DNA of 64,000 nt, from positions 62,001 to 126,000 of the forward strand of contig JBMNVB010000003.1 of the NCBI GenBank assembly GCA_050946575.1. Reading direction: 5' to 3'. Shown in pieces: positions 33,392 to 40,675 of the stretch. The notes under the pieces were generated by a model. The model had not been told where the DNA came from and did no database searches. It saw only the letters and a list, made by a program, of their open reading frames with translations. The position numbers and the translations under genes are program-made. Each line of letters begins with the position of its first letter. Position 1 is the stretch's first letter. The stretch comes from JALCRY01 sp050946575 (GTDB lineage Bacteria; Bacillota; Clostridia; Peptostreptococcales; Anaerovoracaceae).

Positions 33392-34674
33392 TGCTTAAAT
33401 TCGGTGAAGACAACGAAACTGTAACAAATGAACACGAACGGGTGATCCTTGTCGGTGCGCAGCTCGAAGGGCAGGACATATCATATTCGATGTCCGAACT
33501 CGCCGGGCTCGCGCAGGCGGCAGGCGCCGAAGTGATAGGAGAAGCGGTGCAGAATCTTGAAAAAGTGAACACCGCTACTTTTATAGGGCGCGGAAAGGTG
33601 GACGAGCTCGCTGATTACTGCAGTGCTATGAAAGCGGATGCGGTGATTTTCAACGAGGAACTTTCCGGCATCCAGACGAGGAACCTCGAGAAGGCGCTGA
33701 AGACGAGGGTTATAGACAGGACGGTGCTCATACTCGATATCTTTGCGCTGCGCGCCAAAACGAAGGAAGGCAAGCTGCAGGTGGAACTTGCCCAGCTCCA
33801 GTATCTGATGCCGAGGATCGCCGGATTCGACAAATCGCTTTCCCGTCAGGCCGGCGGCATCGGGACGAGAGGCCCGGGCGAAACACAGCTCGAGACGGAC
33901 AGGCGTCACTATATCCGCAGGATGGACAGTATCAGGTCCGAACTGAAGAGGATGAAGAAGACGAGGACGACGACGAGGAAACAGCGCGAAAGGTCAGGGA
34001 TACCCGTGGTAGCGCTCGTGGGATACACGAATGCGGGCAAGTCGTCTCTCATGAACAGGATGCTGCTCGAGGCGGGACGCGTGAACAAGGATGTTTATGA
34101 AGAGGACATGCTGTTCGCGACGCTCGATACGGAGCAGCGCAGGATAAAACTCGGGTCGACACATGAATTCATTCTTACGGACACTGTCGGCTTCGTGAGC
34201 GGGCTCCCGCACACGCTGATAGACGCGTTCAAGGCGACGCTTGAGGAAGTCACGGAAGCCGACCTTCTGCTTGAGGTCGTGGACGCTTCATACGAGGGAT
34301 CCGATTTCCAGATCGAAGTGACTGACAAAGTACTGAGTGAGATCGGCGCCGGAGGCAAGGACAGGATAACAGTCTACAATAAGACGGATCTCACGGGCGC
34401 GGATTTCATAGGCACGAGCACGCGCGAAAGCGTGAACATTTCGGCTAAGACCGGTGCGAATATCGGTGAACTGCTTCGGATGATAGAGGACCATCTGTTC
34501 AGCGACCGCGAGACTGTGACGCTGATGATACCTTATGATATGGGGAGCCTGGTATCGTACATCTGCGATCACGGCGTCGTTTCATCGATAGAGCACACGC
34601 CGGGCGGCACAAAGATAACGGCCGAACTGATACGAAAAGACTACGACATGGTGAAGAAGTATGGAATTGTATAG
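33391..34674 (+). CDS. hflX: GTPase HflX
   Basis: A 427-residue ribosome-associated GTPase. It has an N-terminal HflX domain (about residues 15-195; ATFIGRGKVDELADY, QVELAQLQYLMPR and GTRGPGETQLETDRR), then the G domain with G1 GYTNAGKSSLMN (about 211-222), G3 DTVGFV (about 257-262) and NKTD (about 330-333), and a short C-terminal domain. It splits stalled ribosomes under stress. It is coupled to codY by a one-base overlap, a gene pairing I do not know as common. Confidence 0.94.
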   Translation: MLKFGEDNETVTNEHERVILVGAQLEGQDISYSMSELAGLAQAAGAEVIGEAVQNLEKVNTATFIGRGKVDELADYCSAMKADAVIFNEELSGIQTRNLEKALKTRVIDRTVLILDIFALRAKTKEGKLQVELAQLQYLMPRIAGFDKSLSRQAGGIGTRGPGETQLETDRRHYIRRMDSIRSELKRMKKTRTTTRKQRERSGIPVVALVGYTNAGKSSLMNRMLLEAGRVNKDVYEEDMLFATLDTEQRRIKLGSTHEFILTDTVGFVSGLPHTLIDAFKATLEEVTEADLLLEVVDASYEGSDFQIEVTDKVLSEIGAGGKDRITVYNKTDLTGADFIGTSTRESVNISAKTGANIGELLRMIEDHLFSDRETVTLMIPYDMGSLVSYICDHGVVSSIEHTPGGTKITAELIRKDYDMVKKYGIV

Positions 34675-35278
34675 GACGGTCGCCGGAAGCGCGCGTGCGG
34701 AGCAGGTGATAAAGAAGTCGCGGTTCATAGTAAGCATCGCGCCTGTCGAAACACGGGAGGACGCGGAGGCATACATTGATGCGGTAAATAAGGAATTCAG
34801 AGACGCTACGCATAATGTGCCCGCCATGGTGATCGGCGAGAACATGGAGATCCAGTGGGCGAGCGACAACGGCGAGCCGCAGGGAACGGCAGGCGTTCCG
34901 ATGCTGCGCGTGCTTACCGGAGAAGGAGTCACAAATGCGGTGATTGTCGTGACGAGATATTTCGGCGGGATCAAGCTCGGGACCGGAGGACTGTCGCGCG
35001 CGTACTCGGGGATGGCAAAGCTCGGCCTTGAGGCGGCGGGCATCCGCACAGTCCGCGAAACCCTTGAAGTGCGTGCCCAAATGGAGTATACTTATTTCCA
35101 ACGACTCCGGAGAGCGGCTGAAGAAGCGGGCTATGCGCTGTCGGATATCGAGTACACTGACACGGTGACCGTTACCTTGTCAGGCGCATCCGAAAATGCG
35201 GAGAAAATGAAAAATCTGCTGTCTGATGTGACGGCCGGAACGGCAAAAACGGTATCCGAAAGAGTCAAAAAGTCTTGA
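34661..35278 (+). CDS. yigZ: YigZ/IMPACT family protein
   Basis: A 205-residue protein with the UPF0029 (IMPACT N-terminal-like) domain: KKSRFIVSIAPV (about residues 18-29), DATHNVPAM, ASDNGEPQGTAGVPML (about 67-82) and VTRYFGGIKLGTGGLSRAY (about 97-115). A C-terminal DUF1949-type domain covers about 140-200. Its role is thought to involve translation or nucleic-acid binding but is unsettled. ATG at 34661 overlaps the end of hflX by 14 bases. Its TGA stop lies inside the -35 box of the tRNA promoter. Confidence 0.9.
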   Translation: MELYRTVAGSARAEQVIKKSRFIVSIAPVETREDAEAYIDAVNKEFRDATHNVPAMVIGENMEIQWASDNGEPQGTAGVPMLRVLTGEGVTNAVIVVTRYFGGIKLGTGGLSRAYSGMAKLGLEAAGIRTVRETLEVRAQMEYTYFQRLRRAAEEAGYALSDIEYTDTVTVTLSGASENAEKMKNLLSDVTAGTAKTVSERVKKS

Positions 35279-35303
35279 CATAAAAGGCCTAATCATGTAT
35301 ATT
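35275..35303 (+). promoter_or_regulatory. Promoter of the tRNA operon
   Basis: Perfect TTGACA (35275-35280), 17-base spacer, TATATT (35298-35303), 57 bases before the first tRNA. The -35 box overlaps the yigZ stop codon. Confidence 0.8.
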
Positions 35304-35360
35304 ATCGTAGTGCGACAGGTTCGAAAATCGAACGGCGCGTAAATGGTGCGGCCTTTGTAC

Positions 35361-35436
35361 GCTGGCATAGCTCAGCTGGTAGAGCAGCTGATTTGTAATC
35401 AGCAGGTCGGGGGTTCAAGTCCCTCTGCCAGCTCCA
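35361..35436 (+). tRNA. tRNA-Thr (TGT)
   Basis: 76 nt including encoded CCA. Acceptor GCTGGCA/TGCCAGC, discriminator T, T-arm GGTTCAAGTCC, anticodon loop TTTGTAA gives TGT. First gene of a 13-tRNA cluster. Confidence 0.97.
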
Positions 35437-35461
35437 GATAAGACCGGCATTATAAAAACGC

Positions 35462-35546
35462 GGAGGAGTGCCCGAGTGGCTAAAGGGGGCGGACTGTAAA
35501 TCCGTTGGCTTCGCCTACAATGGTTCGAATCCATTCTCCTCCACCA
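35462..35546 (+). tRNA. tRNA-Tyr (GTA)
   Basis: 85 nt with a long variable arm and encoded CCA. Acceptor GGAGGAG/CTCCTCC, anticodon GTA in CTGTAAA. Confidence 0.97.
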
Positions 35547-35553
35547 TAAATAT

Positions 35554-35628
35554 GCGGAAGTGGCTCAGGGGTAGAGCATCGCCTTGCCAAGGCGGGGGTC
35601 GCGGGTCCGAATCCCGTCTTCCGCTCCA
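35554..35628 (+). tRNA. tRNA-Gly (GCC)
   Basis: 75 nt with encoded CCA. Acceptor GCGGAAG/CTTCCGC, anticodon GCC in TTGCCAA. Confidence 0.97.
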
Positions 35629-35636
35629 AAGTTTAT

Positions 35637-35657
35637 GGGCACGTCTGCAGCGTGCCC
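35637..35657 (+). other. Hairpin between tRNA-Gly genes
   Basis: Perfect 7-bp stem GGGCACG/CGTGCCC with a 7-base loop and no T run. Probably a spacer structure for tRNA processing rather than a terminator. Confidence 0.5.
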
Positions 35658-35664
35658 GAAATTT

Positions 35665-35738
<74 letters not shown>

Positions 35739-35778
35739 TTTGACAATAGACCGGCGGAGCCGGTTTGAAAATAACGAT

Positions 35779-35855
35779 GGGCTCATAGCTCAGCTGGATA
35801 GAGCAACGGCCTTCTAAGCCGTGTGTCCGGGGTTCGAGTCCCTGTGGGCTCACCA
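35779..35855 (+). tRNA. tRNA-Arg (TCT)
   Basis: 77 nt with encoded CCA. The acceptor GGGCTCA pairs with TGGGCTC using two G-U pairs; anticodon TCT in CTTCTAA. Confidence 0.95.
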
Positions 35856-35875
35856 TTTTTTTCATAAATGTGTGA

Positions 35876-35950
35876 TGGGGTATAGCCAAGCGGAAAGGCA
35901 ACGGACTTTGACTCCGTCATGCGCAGGTTCGACTCCTGCTACCCCAGCCA
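35876..35950 (+). tRNA. tRNA-Gln (TTG)
   Basis: 75 nt with encoded CCA. Acceptor TGGGGTA/TACCCCA as in glutamine tRNAs, anticodon TTG in CTTTGAC. Confidence 0.97.
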
Positions 35951-35972
35951 ATCAGCTGAGGGTAACCGGTAT

Positions 35973-36048
35973 GACCCATTAGCTCAGGTGGCAGAGCACT
36001 TGACTTTTAATCAAGGTGTCCGGAGTTCGAATCTCCGATGGGTCACCA
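35973..36048 (+). tRNA. tRNA-Lys (TTT)
   Basis: 76 nt with encoded CCA. Acceptor GACCCAT/ATGGGTC, anticodon TTT in CTTTTAA. Confidence 0.97.
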
Positions 36049-36082
36049 TTTAACTGAATATTTGAAGTAGAACTCATGCGAT

Positions 36083-36171
36083 GGAGAGGTGTCCGAGTGG
36101 TTTAAGGAGCCGGTCTTGAAAACCGGTGAGTCCTTCGGGGCCCGTGGGTTCGAATCCCACCCTCTCCGCCA
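36083..36171 (+). tRNA. tRNA-Ser (TGA)
   Basis: 89 nt, class II with a long variable arm and encoded CCA. Acceptor GGAGAGG/CCTCTCC, anticodon TGA in CTTGAAA. Confidence 0.97.
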
Positions 36172-36190
36172 TAAAGTGAATATCCGGCCT

Positions 36191-36282
36191 GGAGAAGTAC
36201 TCAAGAGGTTGAAGAGGACGGTTTGCTAAATCGTTAGGGTTCGAGTAGGGCCGCGCGGGTTCGAATCCCGCCTTCTCCGCCA
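36191..36282 (+). tRNA. tRNA-Ser (GCT)
   Basis: 92 nt, class II with a long variable arm and encoded CCA. Acceptor GGAGAAG/CTTCTCC, anticodon GCT in TTGCTAA. Confidence 0.96.
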
Positions 36283-36294
36283 TTAGAAAGATGT

Positions 36295-36370
36295 AGGGGT
36301 ATAGCTCAGTTGGTAGAGCAGCGGTCTCCAAAACCGCGTGCCGTGGGTTCAAATCCTACTGCCCCTGCCA
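36295..36370 (+). tRNA. tRNA-Trp (CCA)
   Basis: 76 nt with encoded CCA. Acceptor AGGGGTA pairs with TGCCCCT (one T-G/A-T edge), anticodon CCA in CTCCAAA, discriminator G73. Its GCCA 3' end is complementary to the UGGC of the T-box at 40586-40589 in this window. Confidence 0.95.
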
Positions 36371-36374
36371 ATAT

Positions 36375-36451
36375 CGGGGTGTAGCGCAGCTTGGTAGCGC
36401 AACTGGTTTGGGACCAGTGGGCCGCGGGTTCAAATCCTGCCACCCCGACCA
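36375..36451 (+). tRNA. tRNA-Pro (TGG)
   Basis: 77 nt with encoded CCA. Acceptor CGGGGTG/CACCCCG, anticodon TGG in TTTGGGA. Confidence 0.97.
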
Positions 36452-36462
36452 CAAGAATATTT

Positions 36463-36539
36463 GGGCCATTAGCTCAGTTGGTCAGAGCGTCCGGCTCATA
36501 ACCGGCAGGTCCGGGGTTCAAGTCCCTGATGGCCCACCA
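36463..36539 (+). tRNA. tRNA-Met (CAT), elongator type
   Basis: 77 nt with encoded CCA. Acceptor GGGCCAT/ATGGCCC is fully paired at position 1-72, so it is not initiator tRNA. A tRNA-Ile2 with lysidine at C34 cannot be formally excluded. Confidence 0.88.
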
Positions 36540-36557
36540 AATATAATTGAATACACC

Positions 36558-36634
36558 TGCTCAGATAGCTCAGTTGGTAGAGCAGGGGACTGAAAATCCC
36601 CGTGTCCTTGGTTCGATTCCGAGTCTGAGCACCA
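36558..36634 (+). tRNA. tRNA-Phe (GAA)
   Basis: 77 nt with encoded CCA. The acceptor starts TGCTCAG and ends CTGAGCA, anticodon GAA in CTGAAAA. Last gene of the cluster. Confidence 0.95.
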
Positions 36635-36643
36635 CAAGACAGA

Positions 36644-36669
36644 GCCTCCGGCGAAAGCCGGAGGCTTTT
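36644..36669 (+). terminator. Terminator of the tRNA operon
   Basis: Perfect 9-bp stem GCCTCCGGC (36644-36652) and GCCGGAGGC (36657-36665) with a GAAA tetraloop, followed by TTTTGGTTTT. Confidence 0.9.
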
Positions 36670-36845
36670 GGTTTTCGGATCCTGTTGTTGAATATCACCT
36701 CATCATAAAATGTAATTATTGTATCTTTACTTTATAATTACCAGAAGCGTATCATAATGTCAGAATAATCGAATCTTTATTCACTGTTATTATCACTGTT
36801 AAATTCGTATTACCTGTTCACTATTTGTTCAAAGGAGGGAGATAT

Positions 36846-38261
36846 ATGAGTGAAAGTACCGGTAGCAGTTCTGGTTTCAACTCGTACTTCGGATTTCTGA
36901 TGGCCTGCGTCGGATCCGCCATAGGATTCGGCAATATCTGGGGGTTCCCGTATAAGATGGGTACTCACGGTGGGGCCGCATTTCTTATTGTTTATATCAT
37001 ATTATGCGTTTTCGCCGGCTTCGCGGTAATGTTCGATGAAATATTCCTGGGCCGCCGCGACAGCAAGGGACCGTTCGGGACATACCGTCTGGTCGGAGAA
37101 AGATCCGGTCATAAATTCGGTTTCGTAGCCTGGATGTCGTTTGTTTCCGCTATTGCTCTGTGGGGATTCTACTGCACACTCGGCGGATACGTACTGAAAT
37201 ACTGCGTAGCTTACATAGGCGACATGGTCGGCGCCGGATTCGGTACATCCGGAAACGCGGAGGATTATTTCTTCAATTTCATCGCGTCCGGAATGCCGAC
37301 AGTCGTGTACACGATTCTGTTCATCCTGATAACAGTAGGCATAGCCCTCGGAGGCGTGAGCGGCGGCGTAGAGCGTTTCTGTAAAGTCGGCATGCCGCTG
37401 CTGTTCCTTATCATGCTCATTCTGATCATCAGGAACTCGATGCTTCCCGGTTCGGGCGCAGGATGGGAGTTCATACTCAAGCCGGACTGGAATTCGCTTA
37501 CAGGAGGACATCTTATCAATACGATGAGTTCCGCAGGAGGACAGATGTTCTTCTCACTGTCACTCGGTGTAGGCGGCATGATCACTTACGGATCGTACCT
37601 GAATAAGGATAACAACCTGAAGACATCCGCCATAGCTGTAGTAGTGTTCGATACACTGGCGGCGCTGATGGCTGCGTTCATGGTGTTCCCGGCTGTATTC
37701 GCGTTCGGTCTTGAACCGACAAGCGGTCCGAGTCTGCTCTTCATCACGATGGGCACTGTATTCGACAAGATGTCCGGCGGAGCGTTCTTCGGTTTCCTGT
37801 TCTACTTCCTCGTGCTCGTAGCGGGCCTTTCGACATCGCTCGCGTTCGCCGAGATAGTTATCAAGGACTTCGAAGAGCTGACAAATAAAAACGGCCAGCC
37901 GATGTCGAGAAATAAGGCACTCATACTCGGGACGATCATTACTATCGTGATAAATATCGTCGTTTCACTCGACGGTCTCGGCACGACGGGACTTGTCCAG
38001 CCTCTCGGGTTCTGCTGGCTCGATTTCCTCGACCTCATCAGTGAAGGTATCCTGATGCCGCTCGGCTCGTTCTTCTGCGCGATCATCTGCGGCTGGATAA
38101 TCGGTCGCGACAAGATCGTGGAAGAAGCGACCATAGGCGGAGAGAAGTTCACAGGTGTGGGATTCTACATGGTCTGCACAAAGATAATAGCACCTATATT
38201 CATGATATTCGTGCTGTTCGGGCAGATCGACTCGTTCTTCCAGCTTGGCTGGTTCAGCTGA
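36846..38261 (+). CDS. Sodium-dependent amino-acid transporter, NSS (SNF) family
   Basis: A 471-residue membrane protein with about 11 helices, the usual size of bacterial neurotransmitter:sodium symporter homologues such as TnaT and MhsT. The hallmark helix 1 is CVGSAIGFGNIWGFPYKMG (about residues 25-43), where unwound backbone binds Na+ and the amino group. It should import an amino acid, possibly Trp, Tyr or a branched-chain one, with Na+. AAAGGAGGGAGATAT precedes the ATG at 36846. The gene is alone, between the tRNA terminator and its own terminator; a TATAAT at 36733-36738 has no good -35. Confidence 0.9.
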   Translation: MSESTGSSSGFNSYFGFLMACVGSAIGFGNIWGFPYKMGTHGGAAFLIVYIILCVFAGFAVMFDEIFLGRRDSKGPFGTYRLVGERSGHKFGFVAWMSFVSAIALWGFYCTLGGYVLKYCVAYIGDMVGAGFGTSGNAEDYFFNFIASGMPTVVYTILFILITVGIALGGVSGGVERFCKVGMPLLFLIMLILIIRNSMLPGSGAGWEFILKPDWNSLTGGHLINTMSSAGGQMFFSLSLGVGGMITYGSYLNKDNNLKTSAIAVVVFDTLAALMAAFMVFPAVFAFGLEPTSGPSLLFITMGTVFDKMSGGAFFGFLFYFLVLVAGLSTSLAFAEIVIKDFEELTNKNGQPMSRNKALILGTIITIVINIVVSLDGLGTTGLVQPLGFCWLDFLDLISEGILMPLGSFFCAIICGWIIGRDKIVEEATIGGEKFTGVGFYMVCTKIIAPIFMIFVLFGQIDSFFQLGWFS

Positions 38262-38312
38262 TTCAGAGGAATACGGTCTGGTATCATTTTGAAAAACAAT
38301 GATATGACAGGG

Positions 38313-38351
38313 AAAAGCGCCCGTGCTTACAAGCCGGGCGCTTTTCTTTTT
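38313..38351 (+). terminator. Terminator of the NSS gene
   Basis: Perfect 11-bp stem AAAAGCGCCCG (38313-38323) and CGGGCGCTTTT (38335-38345), then CTTTTTT. Confidence 0.87.
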
Positions 38352-38441
38352 TCTGTGTCATGTCTGAGCGATTTCCGGGTATACACGGGATATAAGTGTG
38401 GTATAATATGCTACGTTGTTCCGGAGGAAAGGAGAACTCAG

Positions 38442-38711
38442 ATGAAACTGGTAAATGTAAAATACCCGGTGATACTCACGCCGTCAGAAGACAGCTGTGA
38501 AGCGTACATACCCGGATTCGATACGACTACTAAAGGCGAAGACCTGGAGGACGCGCTGGAAATGGCGCTCGCGAGCATCGAAATGGAGGCGATGTTCATG
38601 TATGATGACCATTCTTCGCTTCCGGCGCCGGTCGGAGACGAATCCATTTTCCTTAAGGAGGGACAGGTGCTGGAGCATGTGGTGGCCGAAGTGCCGGAAG
38701 AGGACTACTGA
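38442..38711 (+). CDS. Solitary HicB-like protein
   Basis: An 89-residue protein resembling the HicB antitoxin fold: VKYPVILTPSEDSCEAYIPG (about residues 4-23) then a helix EDLEDALEMALASIEM with acidic C-terminus. HicB antitoxins normally pair with a small HicA RNase encoded next to them, and none is present. The downstream gene is thymidine kinase, overlapping by one base. It also lacks the C-terminal HTH/RHH extension of autoregulating HicB proteins. So it may be an orphan with another role. Start at 38442 follows GGAGGAAAGGAGAACTCAG; a TATAAT at 38402-38407 precedes it. Confidence 0.7.
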   Translation: MKLVNVKYPVILTPSEDSCEAYIPGFDTTTKGEDLEDALEMALASIEMEAMFMYDDHSSLPAPVGDESIFLKEGQVLEHVVAEVPEEDY

Positions 38712-39304
38712 TGGCGCAGTTTTTCTACAAGTACAGCACGATGAACGCAGGAAAATCCATTGAGCTGATAAAAGTCGCCCATAATTACGAAGAGCGCGGA
38801 AAGCGCGTCCTGGCGTTCGTGCCCGCCGTGGACACGAGGGACGGAGTCGGGGTGATCAGTTCGAGAATAGGACTCAGGAGAGATGCTCTTGTAGTTGACG
38901 AGGATACGAATATCCTCGATATCTTCATCAGGGAGCATCTGAAACATGAAGTGGCGTGCGTGCTTCTTGACGAGTGCCAGTTCCTTAAAAAGCATCACAT
39001 ATTGGAACTCGCCGAGATCGTCGACTCATTCGACGTTCCTGTCATGGCGTACGGCCTGAAGAACGATTTCCGGAATGAACTGTTCGAGGGATCGTATTAC
39101 TGCCTTGTCTACGCTGACAAAATCGAAGAGATAAAGACGATCTGCTGGTGCGGGAAAAAGGCGACCATGGTCGCGAGGATCTCGCCGGACGGGAAAATAA
39201 TGCACGACGGCGATCAGGTAATGATAGGAGGCACGGACATGTATGTCTCCCTCTGCAGAAAGCATTACAACGACGGCAGGATCGCGCCGCCCGAAGAAGA
39301 CTGA
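38711..39304 (+). CDS. tdk: Thymidine kinase (type II)
   Basis: A 197-residue cytosolic thymidine kinase. The P-loop is STMNAGKS (residues 9-16), VLLDECQFL (about 83-91) is the Walker B/lasso lead-in, and the zinc cysteines are in CWCGKKAT (about 144-151) and CRKH (about 180-183). It phosphorylates thymidine for dTTP salvage. Its ATG overlaps the stop of the HicB-like gene (TGATG), so the two are translationally coupled. Confidence 0.94.
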   Translation: MAQFFYKYSTMNAGKSIELIKVAHNYEERGKRVLAFVPAVDTRDGVGVISSRIGLRRDALVVDEDTNILDIFIREHLKHEVACVLLDECQFLKKHHILELAEIVDSFDVPVMAYGLKNDFRNELFEGSYYCLVYADKIEEIKTICWCGKKATMVARISPDGKIMHDGDQVMIGGTDMYVSLCRKHYNDGRIAPPEED

Positions 39305-39311
39305 AGCCGAC

Positions 39312-39336
39312 GGCTCCGCTCAGGCGGAGCCTTTTT
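39312..39336 (+). terminator. Terminator after tdk
   Basis: Perfect 8-bp stem GGCTCCGC (39312-39319) and GCGGAGCC (39324-39331), then five T residues. The convergent radical SAM gene ends in the T run. Confidence 0.85.
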
Positions 39337-40249
39337 ATTTCAGCCGGCAGCCCTGGAAACTTCCACGGCGCCGCATTTCCTTTTCAATGCCGTTCAGGAT
39401 CGTCCTCTTTTTATAGCTCCACTCCGGCGCGACGAGCAGCCTGCGCGGGACATCGCCCGTCAGCCTGTGCATCGTTATGTCCGCCGGGATGATCTCGAGC
39501 ATGTCGCAGACGAGACTGATATATTCTTCCGGTGTCCCGAACGGCGTGTAGCCGGGATAATCGCGCATCAATGCGGTGTTCTTCACGACGTTCAGGAGAT
39601 GGAGTTTCATGCCGAAGATATGTCTGCCGGTCCCGTCGGGGTTTTCGCCGACGGGCTCCGTAACGTGACGCACCGACGTTTCCATGATCTCGCGCGTCTC
39701 TCCGGGCAGACCGAGTATCAGGTGAGTCACGACGCGTATCCCGCGTTCCGTAAGGCGCCGCACGGCGTCGTCGTAGTCCGAAAGAGGATAGCACCGGTTT
39801 ATGCGCATTGCCGTATCATCATCCGACGTCTGCAGACCGAGCTCGACCCAGAGATATGTTTTCTCCGAAAGCTCCTCCAGGAGGTCCAGCGTCTCTTCCG
39901 GAAGGCAGTCCGGCCTTGTCGCGACCGCGAGTCCGACGATCCCGGGGTAAGCGAGCGCGTTTTCGTATTTTTCGCGCAGGACGTCCGCGGGCGCGTATGT
40001 GTTCGTATGGCTCTGGAAATACGCGATATACCCGCCGGCCGAAGGCCATTTTTCGCTGAGAAGGGCCAGCTGCTGTTCTATCGTGCCCGCGAGTTCGCCG
40101 CTGCCGCCCTCGGAGCAGAAGATGCAGCCGCCCGTTCCCTTCGTGCCGTCGCGGTTCGGGCAGGTGAAGCCCCCGTCTATCGAAAGCTTTATCACCTTGA
40201 AGCCGAATTCGTATCTGAGGTACTCCCCGATATGATTGATCCTCTGCAT
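39335..40249 (-). CDS. TIGR01212-type radical SAM protein (YhcC family)
   Basis: A 304-residue radical SAM protein. The cluster cysteines are in CPNRDGTKGTGGCIFCS (about residues 30-46; C-x12-C-x2-C, a spacing typical of this family rather than the classic C-x3-C-x2-C). YFQSHTNTYAP, ELGLQT and HLILGLPGE follow in the barrel. The reaction is not established for the family; a link to tRNA or to Fe-S biology has been suggested. AAGGAGGAGCATCA precedes the start, and the ATG itself is the ATG inside an iterated octamer (ATCAATGC, 40253-40246). Confidence 0.88.
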   Translation of the reverse strand: MQRINHIGEYLRYEFGFKVIKLSIDGGFTCPNRDGTKGTGGCIFCSEGGSGELAGTIEQQLALLSEKWPSAGGYIAYFQSHTNTYAPADVLREKYENALAYPGIVGLAVATRPDCLPEETLDLLEELSEKTYLWVELGLQTSDDDTAMRINRCYPLSDYDDAVRRLTERGIRVVTHLILGLPGETREIMETSVRHVTEPVGENPDGTGRHIFGMKLHLLNVVKNTALMRDYPGYTPFGTPEEYISLVCDMLEIIPADITMHRLTGDVPRRLLVAPEWSYKKRTILNGIEKEMRRRGSFQGCRLK

Positions 40250-40326
40250 TGATGCTCCTCCTTACGCTCAAGTATAACCCCGCCGGTATGTGATTTGGTG
40301 GAAAATATAAAAAAAGAAAATCGGGG

Positions 40327-40354
40327 TTGACAATATTTTGTGAATGTCTATAAT
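40327..40354 (+). promoter_or_regulatory. Promoter of the T-box/trpB2 unit
   Basis: Perfect TTGACA (40327-40332), 16-base spacer, perfect TATAAT (40349-40354). Transcription should start near 40361, just upstream of the T-box leader. Confidence 0.85.
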
Positions 40355-40360
40355 AAATAT

Positions 40361-40639
40361 CAACAAAATACACTAAACCGTTGATTAAGAGTAGTAAGCA
40401 CGGAAACCGGATCTACAGAGAGCCGCCGATGGTGGGAATGCGGCATCCAGGCCCGCGCCGAATGGACTTATGAGGGCAGGACGAACAGCCTCCGGGCTCA
40501 GTAGCACCTGACAGGATCTCCGCCTGTAAAAAGGGAGCGGGTATAGAGCTGTACCCGAGATCATGAACACGCAGGACGTGTTGGGTGGCATAACAGAAAC
40601 ATTGGTTTTTGTCCCGGCTTGGGGCGAAAACCTTTTTTA
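40361..40639 (+). promoter_or_regulatory. Tryptophan T-box riboswitch with terminator
   Basis: Stem I begins with GATTAAGAGTAGTAAGCAC (40383-40401) and has the CAGAGAGCC motif (40416-40424) with its apical stem GCCG...CGGC. The specifier loop reads GCCGAATGGACTTA; the codon in specifier position is TGG (40463-40465), for tryptophan. The antiterminator bulge is GGGTGGCA (40583-40590), whose TGGC matches the GCCA end of the tRNA-Trp at 36295-36370. The competing terminator is GGTTTTTGTCCC (40604-40615) with GGGGCGAAAACC (40621-40632) and six T residues. Uncharged tRNA-Trp should allow read-through into trpB2. Confidence 0.9.
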
Positions 40640-40675
40640 TTCCCGAGGTCGCTGCGAAGGAAAGGAGAGGAAATC

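Noticed and set aside
36463..36539. Initiator tRNA-fMet
   Set aside because: The first acceptor pair is G-C and the anticodon stem lacks the three consecutive G-C pairs of initiators.
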